Assembly (NCBI GenBank): GCA_958296235.1
Contig: OY282457.1
Coordinates: forward strand, 434,001-498,000
DNA length: 64,000 nucleotides
DNA from: an uncultured Candidatus Binatia bacterium
GTDB lineage: Bacteria > Desulfobacterota > Binatia > Bin18
Direction: 5' to 3'
Part shown: in pieces, positions 38,154 through 49,377 of the stretch
Position numbering within the stretch: the first letter of the stretch is position 1
Layout: the number at the start of each line of letters is the position of its first letter
The notes under the pieces: generated by a model
Seen by the model: only the letters and a program-made list of their open reading frames with translations
What the model was told of the DNA's origin: nothing
Database searches by the model: none
Made by a program: the position numbers and the translations under genes

Positions 38154-39088
38154 GAGGGAGTATTTCCAGTTGAAGAGAGGAAGCTGCGAGCTCGATCAGC
38201 ATCCTCTCGTATCTGCCGAACAAGCTCTTCGACCGAAGAGAACTTGCGCTCTGCTCGAAGGCGCTTGATAAAGCTGACCCGGAGACGTTTTCCGTACAGG
38301 TCGGCGGAAAAGTCAAAGAGGTTCGTTTCAACCGTTCTCTGATTTTCGCCAAAAGTGGGATTCACCCCAACATTTGCTACGGCATTATACTCCCCGGCGT
38401 CCACACAGGCCCGGACCGCGTACACTCCATTCGGCAACAGGACTGATGTCCGCGGACGGATATTCGCCGTCGGGAATCCGATCTGCCGACCGCGCTGAAA
38501 GCCTTGAACAACCCGGCCACTGACCGCATACGGCTGCGCCAGCAGTGTGGTTGCCTCGCGCAGTTTGCCAGTTTGGAGCAGTGAGCGCACCACGGTACTG
38601 CTGACTTCTTGCTGCCCCACCGTCACCGACCCTATGACCTCCACCTCAAATCCCCACCGTTTTCCCAGAGCGCTGAGCAGGCCGGCATTGCCGGCCCGGT
38701 CTCGGCCAAAACTGAAATTATGGCCAACCAAGATTTTTTCCACACCAATTGAGTCGAGCAGATATTGACGCACGAAGGCTTCAGGGGCGAGTTGAGAAAA
38801 GTCAAGTCCAAACCGTTGGACCACGGTCCCGTCAGCACCTGACTCAGCAATCCTCCGGAGCTTCTCACGTAAACTGAGAATTAACGGCACCGGACTTCCG
38901 GGCCGTAACACCGAAAGGGGATGAGGGTAAAATGTCATGGCCAGAGCGGTCCCCTGGCGCGCTCTGGCTTCTTCGACAAGCCGAGAGAGAATCATCCGGT
39001 GGCCTAAGTGCACCCCATCAAAATTTCCGAGACCAATGACCGGATGGGGGAGCGGCGTGTGGCGCGAGGCGTGGCGGATAATTTTCAT
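38150..39088 (-). CDS. ribF: Bifunctional riboflavin kinase/FAD synthetase
   Basis: A 312-residue two-domain enzyme making FMN and FAD. The N-terminal nucleotidyltransferase has IGLGNFDGVHLGHR, MTFYPHPLSV, KILVGHNFSFGRDRAGN and SSTVVRSLL. The C-terminal flavokinase has GRQIGFPTANIRP, GVYAVRA and NVGVNPTFGENQRTVETN. Both active sites are complete. It lies between the Tol-Pal operon and rluD-like on one strand. Confidence 0.95.
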   Translation of the reverse strand: MKIIRHASRHTPLPHPVIGLGNFDGVHLGHRMILSRLVEEARARQGTALAMTFYPHPLSVLRPGSPVPLILSLREKLRRIAESGADGTVVQRFGLDFSQLAPEAFVRQYLLDSIGVEKILVGHNFSFGRDRAGNAGLLSALGKRWGFEVEVIGSVTVGQQEVSSTVVRSLLQTGKLREATTLLAQPYAVSGRVVQGFQRGRQIGFPTANIRPRTSVLLPNGVYAVRACVDAGEYNAVANVGVNPTFGENQRTVETNLFDFSADLYGKRLRVSFIKRLRAERKFSSVEELVRQIREDADRARSFLSSTGNTPS

Positions 39089-39123
39089 ACTCAGTACCCC
39101 GGAGAAGTCCGGGGGTAGGCGCG

Positions 39124-39939
39124 CTAACGTCCAAGCGTCTGGAGCATGGTTTGCGCTTCAACTGTTTGGGCGGCTGACGGATGGTCGCTGACGAGCTTCT
39201 GAAGGATCAAGCGCGCGTCAGTTTTATCTCCAATCGCAAGAAATGCCTGAGCTTGTCGAAGGAGGGCTGCGGCAACGCGGTCACCCCGTCGGTATGAAAG
39301 AACATCATTAAACTCAAGGATGGCTCGATTATAGTCATTCTGAACGTAGTGGCTCTCGCCAATCCAATACTGTGCATCATCCGCCATTTGTGATTCAGGG
39401 CAACGGCGCTGAAAAGTGCGGAATTCCTGAATCGCGGGATTATACTTTTGGTCTTGAAAGAGCCGAACTGCTCCTCGATAGAGGTTCTGACACTCCAGAG
39501 TATCAGCAGTCGAAGGCGGGCTTATAGAAGTAGAAGGAGTAAAAGGGAGAGAGGGGGTAGTAGTCGCCCGAGCGCCTGGTCCGACAGGTTCATCCAATCC
39601 AGGCTCGGGACTGCGCCTGGCAGAGCGCAGGTGTCCTTCAACGACGCCTAACCGTTCCTCAAGAGCGCCGAGGCGCCGCTCGATTTTCCGCAGGGATGGG
39701 GCGTTTCCACTCTCCCGTTTAGAGAGACGGGTCAGGTTATGCCCGAACTCTTCAATTTCGCCTTGAAGCTGTTGGACCTTGCTCTGGAGGCCATCAATCG
39801 AGGCACCGGTATTTGCCACTTGGGTGCGTATTGCTCTGCGCTCGCTCTTCACCTGTTGCAGGTCCGCTTGGGTTGCGCATCCAGCAAGCCAGAAGCCTAG
39901 CAGAATCAAGGGGCATAGCGCCTGGCGGCTAGCTCTCAC
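39124..39939 (-). CDS. cpoB: Tol-Pal system coordinator CpoB (YbgF)
   Basis: A protein of about 271 residues. A hydrophobic signal ends in FWLAGCATQ, so this protein is probably a lipoprotein, which is unusual for CpoB. A coiled-coil region (LQQVKSERRAIRTQVAN, LQSKVQQLQGEIEEFG) is followed by C-terminal TPRs (YRGAVRLFQDQKYNPAIQEF, YNRAILEFNDVLSYR). The frame is open up to 40020, but that would overlap pal, so a GTG at 39939 was preferred. CpoB links Tol-Pal with septal cell-wall synthesis. Confidence 0.82.
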   Translation of the reverse strand: MRASRQALCPLILLGFWLAGCATQADLQQVKSERRAIRTQVANTGASIDGLQSKVQQLQGEIEEFGHNLTRLSKRESGNAPSLRKIERRLGALEERLGVVEGHLRSARRSPEPGLDEPVGPGARATTTPSLPFTPSTSISPPSTADTLECQNLYRGAVRLFQDQKYNPAIQEFRTFQRRCPESQMADDAQYWIGESHYVQNDYNRAILEFNDVLSYRRGDRVAAALLRQAQAFLAIGDKTDARLILQKLVSDHPSAAQTVEAQTMLQTLGR

Positions 39940-39974
39940 AGCAGGTGTGTATAGCCAGGACTGACGCCCGTTGC

Positions 39975-40511
39975 CTAGCGTAGGACTGAGAAATGGCCGC
40001 GTCGATTTCGCTGCCAACATGATTCATTCGAGTCGGTACACAGGGGCAGTTCTTCCCCATAACTAATAACGGAAAGCCGCTCAGCAGGGACGCCTAGCGT
40101 AATCAGATAATCCTGCGCGGCACGAGCACGTTTTGCGCCAAGGGCGAGATTGTATTCGGCCGTCCCCCGATCATCGCAGTGCCCTTCAACTTCCACCTTG
40201 GCCTCGGCATTATTTTGCAACCAGTCGGCATTCGCTTGCAGGGTTTGCCGCGCCTCTTCGGACAACTCAAACGAGTCATAGCCAAAGAAGACGTCTTGTA
40301 AGGGCCCGCCCTCCCCGTCCTGCTGGAGACGCTCTTGGATGCGTGGGCCCTCCCCAATCGAAGATTCATCCACCCCTGACCCGCCAGAACCCGTACTCGG
40401 AGTGCTTCCATAGCTAATCGGCTGAGGAGATTGTTTCGGACATCCGACCAAGCCCAGAGAGAGAAGGAGTATACCGATCAGCCACCCACCACGGAATTTA
40501 TTGTCATGCAT
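39975..40511 (-). CDS. pal: Peptidoglycan-associated lipoprotein Pal
   Basis: A 178-residue outer-membrane lipoprotein. The signal MHDNKFRGGWLIGILLLSLG ends at a lipobox LVGC. The OmpA-like domain has YDSFELSEEARQTLQANADWL, VEGHCDDRGTAEYNLALGAKRA and the C-terminal SYGEELP. It anchors the outer membrane to peptidoglycan. It lies between tolB and cpoB as in the standard order. Confidence 0.95.
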   Translation of the reverse strand: MHDNKFRGGWLIGILLLSLGLVGCPKQSPQPISYGSTPSTGSGGSGVDESSIGEGPRIQERLQQDGEGGPLQDVFFGYDSFELSEEARQTLQANADWLQNNAEAKVEVEGHCDDRGTAEYNLALGAKRARAAQDYLITLGVPAERLSVISYGEELPLCTDSNESCWQRNRRGHFSVLR

Positions 40512-40542
40512 TTTTCACCGTTTTTCCTCGTACCGCGCGCGC

Positions 40543-41817
40543 TTATGGGAGGCGCGGCGACCACGCCGGACTAGTATCATTTCCACCCCCTCCGGTCAAT
40601 TGCTGTAGGCTCTGACCATCTCGACTGACCAGATAGATCCGCCCGCGTCGTGTCAGAGCGAGATAGCGTCCGTCCGGCGACCACGAAGGGTGCTCACCCC
40701 GGACAATGTGGGAGGCTTCCCCGCCATTCGGATCGATCCACATCACCCGAAATCCGCCTGAGCGGGCCGTATAGGCGATCCGGTCTCCTTCTGGAGACCA
40801 GGCAGGGTCGGTATTATAGGCGCTCTGAAACGTGATGCGTTTGGACCGTCCGGTTTCAACGTCCATCACATAAATCTGGGGGCTGCCACTCCGGCTCGAA
40901 CAAAAGGCCAGGCGGCGTCCGTCTGGCGACCAAGCGGGAGAAACATCAATGCCGCTGTGGTGGGTTAAACGACGAATTAACTGACCTTGGGGCGAGAGCA
41001 AGAAAAGATCGGAATTGCCGTTCTGATCGAGACTGACAGCGATACGGGTGCCGTCCGGAGACCAGCTTGCTCCATAGGCAATGCGAGCGTCAAGCCGCGC
41101 CGACCGTCCAGTCGCCAAATCGAGCTTAAACGAATGGGGTCCTCCCTGCTTGTACGAGATGAATAAGAGCTCTGCCCCGGCTGGACTCCAGCTCGGTCCG
41201 AGGCTCAGCGTCCTGTCCCGTGTGACCCGGCGCACTTCGGTTCCACTCAGGTCGGTCACATAGACTTCCTTGACCCGTCCATCAACACGATTCGAGATGA
41301 AAGCGATCTTCGAATTAAAAGGCCCTTCTTCGCCGGTCAGGAAGAGCATGATCTGGTCGGCAAAGCGGTGCGCCATACGGCGCACGTCACTTTTGTGTCC
41401 GAGATAGCGTCTGCCGCCAAGCTGTTTCTGCTGGGTCACATCGAACAAGCGCGCCTCAATGGTCAACCGTTCCCCGGTCAGCCAGAAACCGCCTTTGACC
41501 AGAGCTAACGCATCCAGTACAGACCAGTTTTGAAAATTAATGCGGTCGAGCACAAACCCCTCTGGCCCCTCGATATACGCGCGCCGGTCGAGCACCCGGA
41601 AAAGACCGGAGAGAGTGAGGTCCCTGGCAATAGTACTGGCAAAGGTTTCCCCGATTTGCCGCTCGGCGTGAGAGTCTGGATTAGACAGGGCCGAAATAGC
41701 GATCGGAACTCCGGCTCCGCCGGGTTTCGGTACTTCAATACGTATTTGTGCGGGAGCCGGCGGAGCCAATACAGCAAGCGCGACAATGACCGTCAGCAGC
41801 ATTCCTGGCCGAGTCAT
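40543..41817 (-). CDS. tolB: Tol-Pal periplasmic protein TolB
   Basis: A TolB of about 424 residues counted from MTRPGMLLTVIV, which starts a normal Sec signal ending APAQ. The N-terminal domain carries IRIEVPKPG. The C-terminal beta-propeller shows repeated WSPDG blades (SWSPDGTRIA, AWSPDGRRLAF, AWSPEGDRIAY and SWSPDGRYLAL). An earlier start at 41844 would follow the TolA-like stop immediately and is an alternative. GGGGAGGA lies about 12 nt before the chosen ATG. Confidence 0.93.
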   Translation of the reverse strand: MTRPGMLLTVIVALAVLAPPAPAQIRIEVPKPGGAGVPIAISALSNPDSHAERQIGETFASTIARDLTLSGLFRVLDRRAYIEGPEGFVLDRINFQNWSVLDALALVKGGFWLTGERLTIEARLFDVTQQKQLGGRRYLGHKSDVRRMAHRFADQIMLFLTGEEGPFNSKIAFISNRVDGRVKEVYVTDLSGTEVRRVTRDRTLSLGPSWSPAGAELLFISYKQGGPHSFKLDLATGRSARLDARIAYGASWSPDGTRIAVSLDQNGNSDLFLLSPQGQLIRRLTHHSGIDVSPAWSPDGRRLAFCSSRSGSPQIYVMDVETGRSKRITFQSAYNTDPAWSPEGDRIAYTARSGGFRVMWIDPNGGEASHIVRGEHPSWSPDGRYLALTRRGRIYLVSRDGQSLQQLTGGGGNDTSPAWSPRLP

Positions 41818-41845
41818 CCGCAGCGTCTGTCCTCCCCAACTCATT

Positions 41846-42838
41846 TCACTCACTCCGAACCCGCTGCGACTGGACGCGCCGCGTCTCGCCAAAAACCACC
41901 TCAACCTTTTGCCGGGTAAATTCGTTCCGGTAGGCCTCTGGCGGAGGGGGGAGCGGACTGGCCTTTCTCACCGCGCGCATTGCGGATTCATCGAAAACAC
42001 TATCGCCGGACCGTTCGGCAAGCTCCACCCCGACAATCTCGCCATTGGCCAGGATACCAAACCGCACCACTGCCGTGAGACCAGACTTGGGCTCAGCGAC
42101 GATCCAGCTTTGCTTTACCCTCTGTTTCACCTGTTGCGTATATAAAATAAAGGGGAGCCCCCGGAGCGTATCACCGCCTCCGCCCCGCCCAGACGCCGAG
42201 GTTGGGGGGTGGGTCTGGGCGGTTTGACGAGGGTCAGCCTGCACCCGCTGCCGGACTTTTTTTAAGGCCGCCACGATCTGCCGCTCACGGTCCTCGGCAC
42301 TCAGACGTTGCTCCTCAGGCTCTTTGGGAGGCGATGGTTGCAGCGACGGGCTTTTGGCCCGAGGTTTTTTTACTTCCGTTTTTGCTGGCGACTTCTTCTT
42401 TTCTGGCGGCGGGTTTTTCTTCGGTGGGTTTTTCTTCGATGCTATTTTTACGCTCTTTTTCTTTTCAGGCTTGGCGATTTTGAGTTTCTTCTCTGATTTT
42501 TTGGGTTTCTTGGTCTCGACTTTCGGTTTCTTGGTCTCGACTTTCGGGGGCAGCGACTTGGGTTTTGGCAATGGCGTAACAGCCACGGACTCTACCTTCT
42601 TCTTGGGACTGAGAGTCGGCGGAGGCTCGGGAGCCGGCCCCAAGGCAGCCGGAGTAACCAAAGAGACAGTGTAGCTTTGGGCTGTCCAGGGTTTTGACTG
42701 GGGAGGGTCGGCAGCAGAGACCAGAACCAGGAGCAGCCCAACATGGAGCAGCCCGGAAAACAGCACCATACGGCCGAGCCGTTTATCCTGGGACGGGGCC
42801 TCGGGCGGGTCCAGATTTTTTTGATTTTTTTTTATCAC
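41846..42838 (-). CDS. TolA/TonB-like energy-transducing protein
   Basis: A 330-residue inner-membrane protein with one N-terminal transmembrane helix (LFSGLLHVGLLLVLVSA). Then comes a long Lys/Pro/Glu-rich periplasmic linker (residues 70-190, with repeated KVETKKP and EKKKS) and a TonB/TolA C-terminal domain (VKQSWIVAEPKSGLTAVVRFG, SVFDESAMRAVRKASPLPPPP). It is between tolR and tolB, so its role is TolA. The C-terminus looks closer to the general TonB_C family than to enterobacterial TolA. Confidence 0.9.
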   Translation of the reverse strand: MIKKNQKNLDPPEAPSQDKRLGRMVLFSGLLHVGLLLVLVSAADPPQSKPWTAQSYTVSLVTPAALGPAPEPPPTLSPKKKVESVAVTPLPKPKSLPPKVETKKPKVETKKPKKSEKKLKIAKPEKKKSVKIASKKNPPKKNPPPEKKKSPAKTEVKKPRAKSPSLQPSPPKEPEEQRLSAEDRERQIVAALKKVRQRVQADPRQTAQTHPPTSASGRGGGGDTLRGLPFILYTQQVKQRVKQSWIVAEPKSGLTAVVRFGILANGEIVGVELAERSGDSVFDESAMRAVRKASPLPPPPEAYRNEFTRQKVEVVFGETRRVQSQRVRSE

Positions 42839-42841
42839 AGC

Positions 42842-43279
42842 TCAGGATTCGTTTTGTTCTGCGAAGTTGCCTTCTGGAAGGGGCTCAGTCACCATGCCGA
42901 GCTTTGCTATCCCCGCGCTCCGTATGGCGGCCATGACCGCAACGACCTTGCCATACACAACGTCTTTATCCGCTCGGAGATAGACGGTCCGGTCTGCCCT
43001 CAGCTTCACAATTGCGGTCAGTTTTTCCCCCAAAGCGACAAGATCGAGCGGCGTATCGTTCAAGTGGACGCGCCCCTCGCCATCTATCGCCACAACCAAC
43101 TGCTCCGCTGTCTCAGAGACAAGAGGTCCGGCCTCCACAGCCGGCAACTCAACGTTGACGCCTTGCTGCAGGATGGGCGCGGTCACCATAAAAATGACCA
43201 GCAGGACCAACATGACGTCAACAAAAGGGGTAACATTAATCTGTGAAATGCTACCTTCATCGTACTGCTCAAAGGCCAT
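42842..43279 (-). CDS. tolR: TolR/ExbD-family proton-motive-force subunit
   Basis: A 145-residue single-span protein with INVTPFVDVMLVLLVIFMVTAPI, which has the ion-path aspartate in its only helix. The periplasmic domain has VYLRADKDVVYGKVVAVM. It works with TolQ to drive TolA. It lies 17 bases downstream of tolQ and 3 bases upstream of the TolA-like gene. Confidence 0.93.
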   Translation of the reverse strand: MAFEQYDEGSISQINVTPFVDVMLVLLVIFMVTAPILQQGVNVELPAVEAGPLVSETAEQLVVAIDGEGRVHLNDTPLDLVALGEKLTAIVKLRADRTVYLRADKDVVYGKVVAVMAAIRSAGIAKLGMVTEPLPEGNFAEQNES

Positions 43280-43296
43280 GATCTGCCATCCCCTTG

Positions 43297-45280
<1,984 letters not shown>

Positions 45281-45284
45281 TCCC

Positions 45285-46046
45285 ATGTCCACGCGGCTGC
45301 CCCTTATTGCCGGCAACTGGAAAATGCATAAGACTCCGGCTGAGACAGATGAGCTGCTCTCAGCCCTGGTGGCGCGGCTTCCAGATACGCTTTCAGATCG
45401 AGAAGTTGTGGTCGCTCCCCCCTTTACCGCGTTGGAGACCGCGGCCCGAACGCTGCGCGGCAGCCCGGTCCGTCTCTCCGCCCAGAACCTCCACGCAGAG
45501 ACGCACGGCGCGTTCACCGGCGAGGTCTCCGGGCCAATGCTGAAGGCGGTTGGCTGTCAGTACGTTATTATCGGTCATTCGGAACGCCGCCAGTATGGTG
45601 GAGAAACCGACGAACAGGTCGCTCAAAAAGTCAAAGCCGCCCGGCGTGACGGCCTGACGCCCATCGTGTGCGTGGGAGAAACCCTGGCCGAGCGCGAACG
45701 CGGCGAGACGCTGACGGTGATCTCACGCCAGATTCGGGGCGGTCTGGCAGGTCAGACCGCCCCGGCCATTGCCGCCCTCGTCCTGGCCTATGAGCCAATC
45801 TGGGCCATTGGGACGGGGCAGACCGCTTCGCCGGAACAGGCGCAGGAGGTGCATGCGGCCATTCGGCAGACGCTGGTCGAACTCGCCGGCCAGTCCAGTG
45901 CCGCCGCGGTCCGTATTGTATATGGCGGCAGCGTCAAGCCGGACAACGTCGATGGACTGCTGGCCCAGCCCGATATTGATGGCGCGTTGGTCGGTGGGGC
46001 CAGCTTGCAGGCTGACTCGTTTGCTCGTATCGTTCACTTTGAGTAG
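45285..46046 (+). CDS. tpiA: Triosephosphate isomerase
   Basis: A 253-residue TIM barrel with GNWKMHKT (N and K substrate contacts), the catalytic histidine in IIGHSERR and the glutamate in [11 protein letters not shown]. The phosphate-binding loop [10 protein letters not shown] completes the site. It follows gap and precedes secG, a frequent order in bacteria; pgk is absent here. Confidence 0.97.
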   Translation: MSTRLPLIAGNWKMHKTPAETDELLSALVARLPDTLSDREVVVAPPFTALETAARTLRGSPVRLSAQNLHAETHGAFTGEVSGPMLKAVGCQYVIIGHSERRQYGGETDEQVAQKVKAARRDGLTPIVCVGETLAERERGETLTVISRQIRGGLAGQTAPAIAALVLAYEPIWAIGTGQTASPEQAQEVHAAIRQTLVELAGQSSAAAVRIVYGGSVKPDNVDGLLAQPDIDGALVGGASLQADSFARIVHFE

Positions 46047-46057
46047 GATATGCTCCC

Positions 46058-46552
46058 ATGATGTATACAGCCCTGATTGGCCTGCATGTTTTCGCCTGTA
46101 TTTTTCTGATTGCGGTCGTACTTTTACAAACCGGCAAGGGCGCTGACATGGGAGCCGTATTTGGCGGCGGCTCAAGTGAAACCGTCTTTGGCAGTTCCGG
46201 GGCAGGTAATTTTCTGACAAAGCTGACAACCGGCATCGCCATCCTCTTTATGTTGACCTCGCTGGTCATGACCTATGGGCTCGCACGTCAAACATCACGA
46301 AGTCTGTTCGACGATGTCCCTGCCCCGGCTGTTCCCCTAGAGGCAACGGACGAGATTCCCCCGGCTGACACAGAAGAAGGCCAGGACTCAGACGCCCGCT
46401 CCGCGGCTCCGCCGCTGACTGAGACCGACGCAGGAGCGGGCAGCCCAGCAACGCAACACGGGGCGGAAGCGGCCTCAGAATCGGCAGTGCCGGTGGCACC
46501 CGAAGGCGAAAAGCCTCAGGCCGAAGCGCCGGCGGCAACGCCGAGCAGTTGA
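46058..46552 (+). CDS. secG: Preprotein translocase subunit SecG with long tail
   Basis: A 164-residue SecG. The core (about residues 1-75) has two helices (ALIGLHVFACIFLIAVVLLQTG and LTTGIAILFMLTSLVMTYGLA) around the conserved GKGADMGAVFGGGSSETVFGS. The remaining about 85 residues are rich in Ala, Pro and Glu and are of low complexity. SecG normally ends shortly after the second helix, so the tail is an extension. It assists SecYEG protein export. Confidence 0.93.
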   Translation: MMYTALIGLHVFACIFLIAVVLLQTGKGADMGAVFGGGSSETVFGSSGAGNFLTKLTTGIAILFMLTSLVMTYGLARQTSRSLFDDVPAPAVPLEATDEIPPADTEEGQDSDARSAAPPLTETDAGAGSPATQHGAEAASESAVPVAPEGEKPQAEAPAATPSS

Positions 46553-46607
46553 CCCTTGAGCGCGTTGGATTGGCCGCGCCTGCCGCATGCGCGGCGCAGG
46601 GTCTCAG

Positions 46608-46623
46608 GCCGGCGCGCGCCGGC
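46608..46623. repeat. 16-bp GC palindrome after secG
   Basis: GCCGGCGC followed directly by GCGCCGGC is a perfect palindrome. It lies 56 bases after the secG stop. Together with another GC-rich stem at about 46574-46597 it may slow or end transcription, but no T-tract is present. Confidence 0.4.
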
Positions 46624-46693
46624 TCAAGTCGCCCGGCAATGACTCGACTTGGGCTGGCACGGCCTTGCAGAATTAGATGCACAGGAGCGACGC

Positions 46694-48100
46694 ATGTCTC
46701 ATACTCACGCGGTTGTCATTGGCGGCAGCATGGCCGGCTTATGTACCGCCCGGGTCCTCAGCGCTCATTTCGACAGGATCACCGTCCTGGACCGGGACAC
46801 CTGTCCCGACGGCGCGCGTGAACGCGCCGGGGTTCCGCAGAGCCGCCACGTCCATGCTTTGCTCATGCGTGGGCGACAAGAACTCAACCGTCTCTTTCCA
46901 GGCTTTGACACCCTGATGCTTGAGCGCGGGGCGCACGAGATTGACTTTGGGAATGACTTTGCCACACTCCGCAGCTGGGGCTGGGAACGCCGTCGCCCCA
47001 CCGGCATGCTGACCCTGTTCGCCAGCCGCAACCTCATTGAATCAACCGTCCGCGAGTTGTTCCATAAGCTGCCCAATGTCGAGGTACGCGAGCAAACCAG
47101 CGCGACCGGCCTGGGCATGGCTCCCGCCGGCCCTCCGCGCATCAATACCGTGCATCTCGTACCGCGCGAGGCAGGCGCGCCGACCTCGATTCGGGCTGAC
47201 CTGATCGTTGACGCCAGTGGACGGGCGTCAAAAGCGCCGGACTGGCTCCAGGCGCTCGGTATTACGCCTCCACACGAAACGGTTGTCAATGCTCACACTG
47301 GCTATAGTTCGCGTTGGTATCAGGCGCCGGACCACCTCCCCCCGGAATGGTGGTGGAAGGGCATTTGGCTCGACCTCAAACTGCCGGAGCACCCCCTGGC
47401 CGGCGTGCTCTTCCCGGTCGAACACAACCGCTGGATTGTCACCCTGGCCGGAGTCTCCAGACACTATCCGCCCAAGGACGAGGAGGAATTTACCACAGCG
47501 CTGTCGCAACTGCGCTCTCCGATCGTGTCCGACGCGGTACGTGAGGCCGAGCCTATCTCTTCAGTCTATGCCTACCGGAAAATGGAGAATAGATTCCGCC
47601 GCTATGAAAAATGGAAGGCCGGCGTGGGCGGCTTTATTGCCGTAGGAGACTCCACCTGCGCGTTTAATCCTGTGTACGGACAAGGCATGACAACCGGAAC
47701 ACTCTCGGCCGGCGCGCTGGACGAGTGCCTCAAAAAATACGGTCCGACGCATCCAGACCTGTCGCGGTACTTCTTCAAGGCCCAGGCTCGGGTCCAGGCC
47801 GCTCCGTGGGGTCTCGCAACCGGGGCCGACTTTAGCTTGCCAACAACGGAAGGCGAACGGCCAAAAGGCGCCCGGATTGTCGGCCCCTATATGAATGCCC
47901 TCTTTATGGCGGCGATCGAAGACATGGCCCTCCGGCGTCACGTCGGTGAGGTCCTGCAGATGCTCAAGCCACCCTCCAGCTTCTTTACACCGACAGTCAT
48001 GGGACGCGTTGCCAAAGGCACGTTCTGGCGCTGGTGGCAGAATAAATCCGAGCAGCCAGCGCCTCCGGCTCTACCGCCCTCGCCTATGCCCGTGGGCTAG
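46694..48100 (+). CDS. FAD-dependent monooxygenase/halogenase-like oxidoreductase
   Basis: A 468-residue flavoprotein starting MSHTHAVVIGGSMAGL, preceded by AGGAG. It has the FAD dinucleotide motif GGSMAG, a glutamate or aspartate-ended second strand (ITVLDRDTCP) and the later FAD-ribityl motif AVGDSTCAFNPVYGQGMTTG. The pattern fits the UbiH/PHBH-like and tryptophan-halogenase-like superfamily. The K-x-x-W-x-x-W motif of halogenases is not evident, so hydroxylation or epoxidation of an aromatic or terpenoid is more likely. Its neighbours give no substrate clue. Confidence 0.82.
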   Translation: MSHTHAVVIGGSMAGLCTARVLSAHFDRITVLDRDTCPDGARERAGVPQSRHVHALLMRGRQELNRLFPGFDTLMLERGAHEIDFGNDFATLRSWGWERRRPTGMLTLFASRNLIESTVRELFHKLPNVEVREQTSATGLGMAPAGPPRINTVHLVPREAGAPTSIRADLIVDASGRASKAPDWLQALGITPPHETVVNAHTGYSSRWYQAPDHLPPEWWWKGIWLDLKLPEHPLAGVLFPVEHNRWIVTLAGVSRHYPPKDEEEFTTALSQLRSPIVSDAVREAEPISSVYAYRKMENRFRRYEKWKAGVGGFIAVGDSTCAFNPVYGQGMTTGTLSAGALDECLKKYGPTHPDLSRYFFKAQARVQAAPWGLATGADFSLPTTEGERPKGARIVGPYMNALFMAAIEDMALRRHVGEVLQMLKPPSSFFTPTVMGRVAKGTFWRWWQNKSEQPAPPALPPSPMPVG

Positions 48101-48201
48101 GGAGATAACAGCGCGTCCCGCGCCCCCCTAGACCAGCCAGGAAGAGCGCGGTATTATCCCCCGTCGCCATCATCTCTGTATGATGAAAGTGTCCTGTTTT
48201 C

Positions 48202-48285
48202 GCGAGGATGGCGGAACTGGTAGACGCGCTAGTTTGAGGGACTAGTGGGGTAACACCCGTGGGGGTTCAAGTCCCCCTCCTCGCA
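48202..48285 (+). tRNA. tRNA-Leu (anticodon GAG)
   Basis: The acceptor stem GCGAGGA/TCCTCGC, a D-arm, a five-bp anticodon stem CTAGT/ACTAG with loop TTGAGGG (anticodon GAG), a long class II variable arm (GGGGTAACACCCGTG) and the T-arm with GGTTCAAGTCC are all present. CCA is not encoded. A transposase remnant abuts the 3' side. Confidence 0.93.
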
Positions 48286-48300
48286 GGCTGGGCCGACCCG

Positions 48301-48423
48301 CTACGCGAGATTCATGAGTGTCGTGCGATGAATCCCTGTCGTGCGACTGACGGCACGGAGGGACATACCTTCGGCCAGGAGCGTGATTGCCCGGACCTGT
48401 TCGGGGAAAGACAAACGGCTCAT
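48301..48423 (-). pseudogene. Transposase N-terminal (helix-turn-helix) remnant
   Basis: A 40-residue frame beginning MSRLSFPEQVRAITLLAEG, with the helix-turn-helix SLRAVSRTTGIHRTTL. It resembles the N-terminal DNA-binding part of IS1-like transposases. It has a strong ribosome-binding site (AAGGAG) but ends abruptly 16 bases from the tRNA-Leu 3' end. No catalytic domain follows, so the element is truncated at or near the tRNA. Confidence 0.6.
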
Positions 48424-48510
48424 AAAAAACTCCTTGTCTTTTCCCACACTTATGCTGGTATAAGGGAAACCCCAGTTCCCCCTATACTCACACAGTGTAG
48501 GAAAGGTTAG

Positions 48511-48544
48511 AAGACCCGGAAAGATTGCCCTCTTTCCGGGTCTT
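48511..48544. terminator. Bidirectional intrinsic terminator hairpin
   Basis: A 14-bp perfect stem, AAGACCCGGAAAGA at 48511-48524 with its complement at 48531-48544 and a 6-nt loop. On the plus strand TGTTTA follows. It stands between the transposase remnant and the small genes at 48722 onward. Confidence 0.7.
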
Positions 48545-48721
48545 TGTTTATATCCATCAACCACGCTAAGTGGTTGTTTTCATTACGGTTATTGTCTCAT
48601 AAATGCGGGTCGAAGTCAGGGCGAAAATCGAGGCGGGAAAGCGTGACATCACAACTTGACATCTTCCACATCTTGAATAGTATAAAGAGCAGAGAAGATG
48701 TCGAGAGGAAGGAGCAATCAC

Positions 48722-49036
48722 GTGGCATTCAGAGAGTTCTACATAAACAACAATGGTCAACCGGAGAGAGCAGAGCATATTCACCATGTCGGGGAAATGG
48801 CAGATGGAACGCTGGAGATTGCGTTTACGAACCCGGAAGATGCCCCTGAATTTTTAGAGATCGCTATCGGGAAAAGAAGTCTGCCGAACCCAGGATGGGA
48901 GTATAGCTACCGAGTCCAAAGGGTCCGTCAATTTGTGTTAAATGCCGATGATTCCCGATCCAATGATCCGTGGACGGGGAAAGACCGGGCATGGTTTGTG
49001 TATAAAATTCTTGAGAAGACTGATTTCTCGAATTGA
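48722..49036 (+). CDS. Small uncharacterised protein
   Basis: A 104-residue protein from a GTG preceded by GGAAGGAG at 6 nt spacing. The ATG at 48698 lies before this site and was not used. The sequence begins MAFREFYINNNGQPERAEH when GTG is read as Met and contains GTLEIAFTNPEDAPEFLEIAI and DPWTGKDRAWFVYKI. No known domain is recognised. It is adjacent to another orphan gene and lies between two tRNA genes in a probable accessory stretch. Confidence 0.55.
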   Translation: MAFREFYINNNGQPERAEHIHHVGEMADGTLEIAFTNPEDAPEFLEIAIGKRSLPNPGWEYSYRVQRVRQFVLNADDSRSNDPWTGKDRAWFVYKILEKTDFSN

Positions 49037-49080
49037 TGGCACAGACAAGGGATAGAGAAAAAGAGACAGGAGACTATCAT

Positions 49081-49326
49081 ATGGCTCTCTCTACCAGCCA
49101 GCTACATGGGCAACTGACGGCGCTCAAAATCTTGCTCCTCGCTGTCATTGAAAAGAATCAGCCGTCAGAAGAATGGTATGCACAGATGGCTCTCTATCTG
49201 GCTACAATGGAGCAGGGGATGCTCGCGAGCCCCATTTCCGATCCCATCTTTCTTAAGGGCTTTCAGCAGGAGTGCCAGGACCTTATTCAGGAACTCGGAA
49301 AACAGCGGCAGAGGCTCTATCCATAG
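49081..49326 (+). CDS. Small helical uncharacterised protein
   Basis: An 81-residue protein starting MALSTSQLHGQLTALKILL, with AGGAG at 7 nt before the ATG. It is mostly helical and leucine- and glutamine-rich (FQQECQDLIQELGKQRQRLYP) with no recognised domain. It follows the 104-residue orphan on the same strand and precedes a minus-strand tRNA. Confidence 0.5.
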   Translation: MALSTSQLHGQLTALKILLLAVIEKNQPSEEWYAQMALYLATMEQGMLASPISDPIFLKGFQQECQDLIQELGKQRQRLYP

Positions 49327-49377
49327 CCCCTCGGTATTGCCTACCTTTTTAGAACAGGATAAGAAAAAATCTGGTAG

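Noticed and set aside
46694..48100. Tryptophan halogenase assignment for the FAD protein
   Set aside because: The FAD motifs are shared by many monooxygenases, and the halogenase-specific tryptophan motif was not seen.
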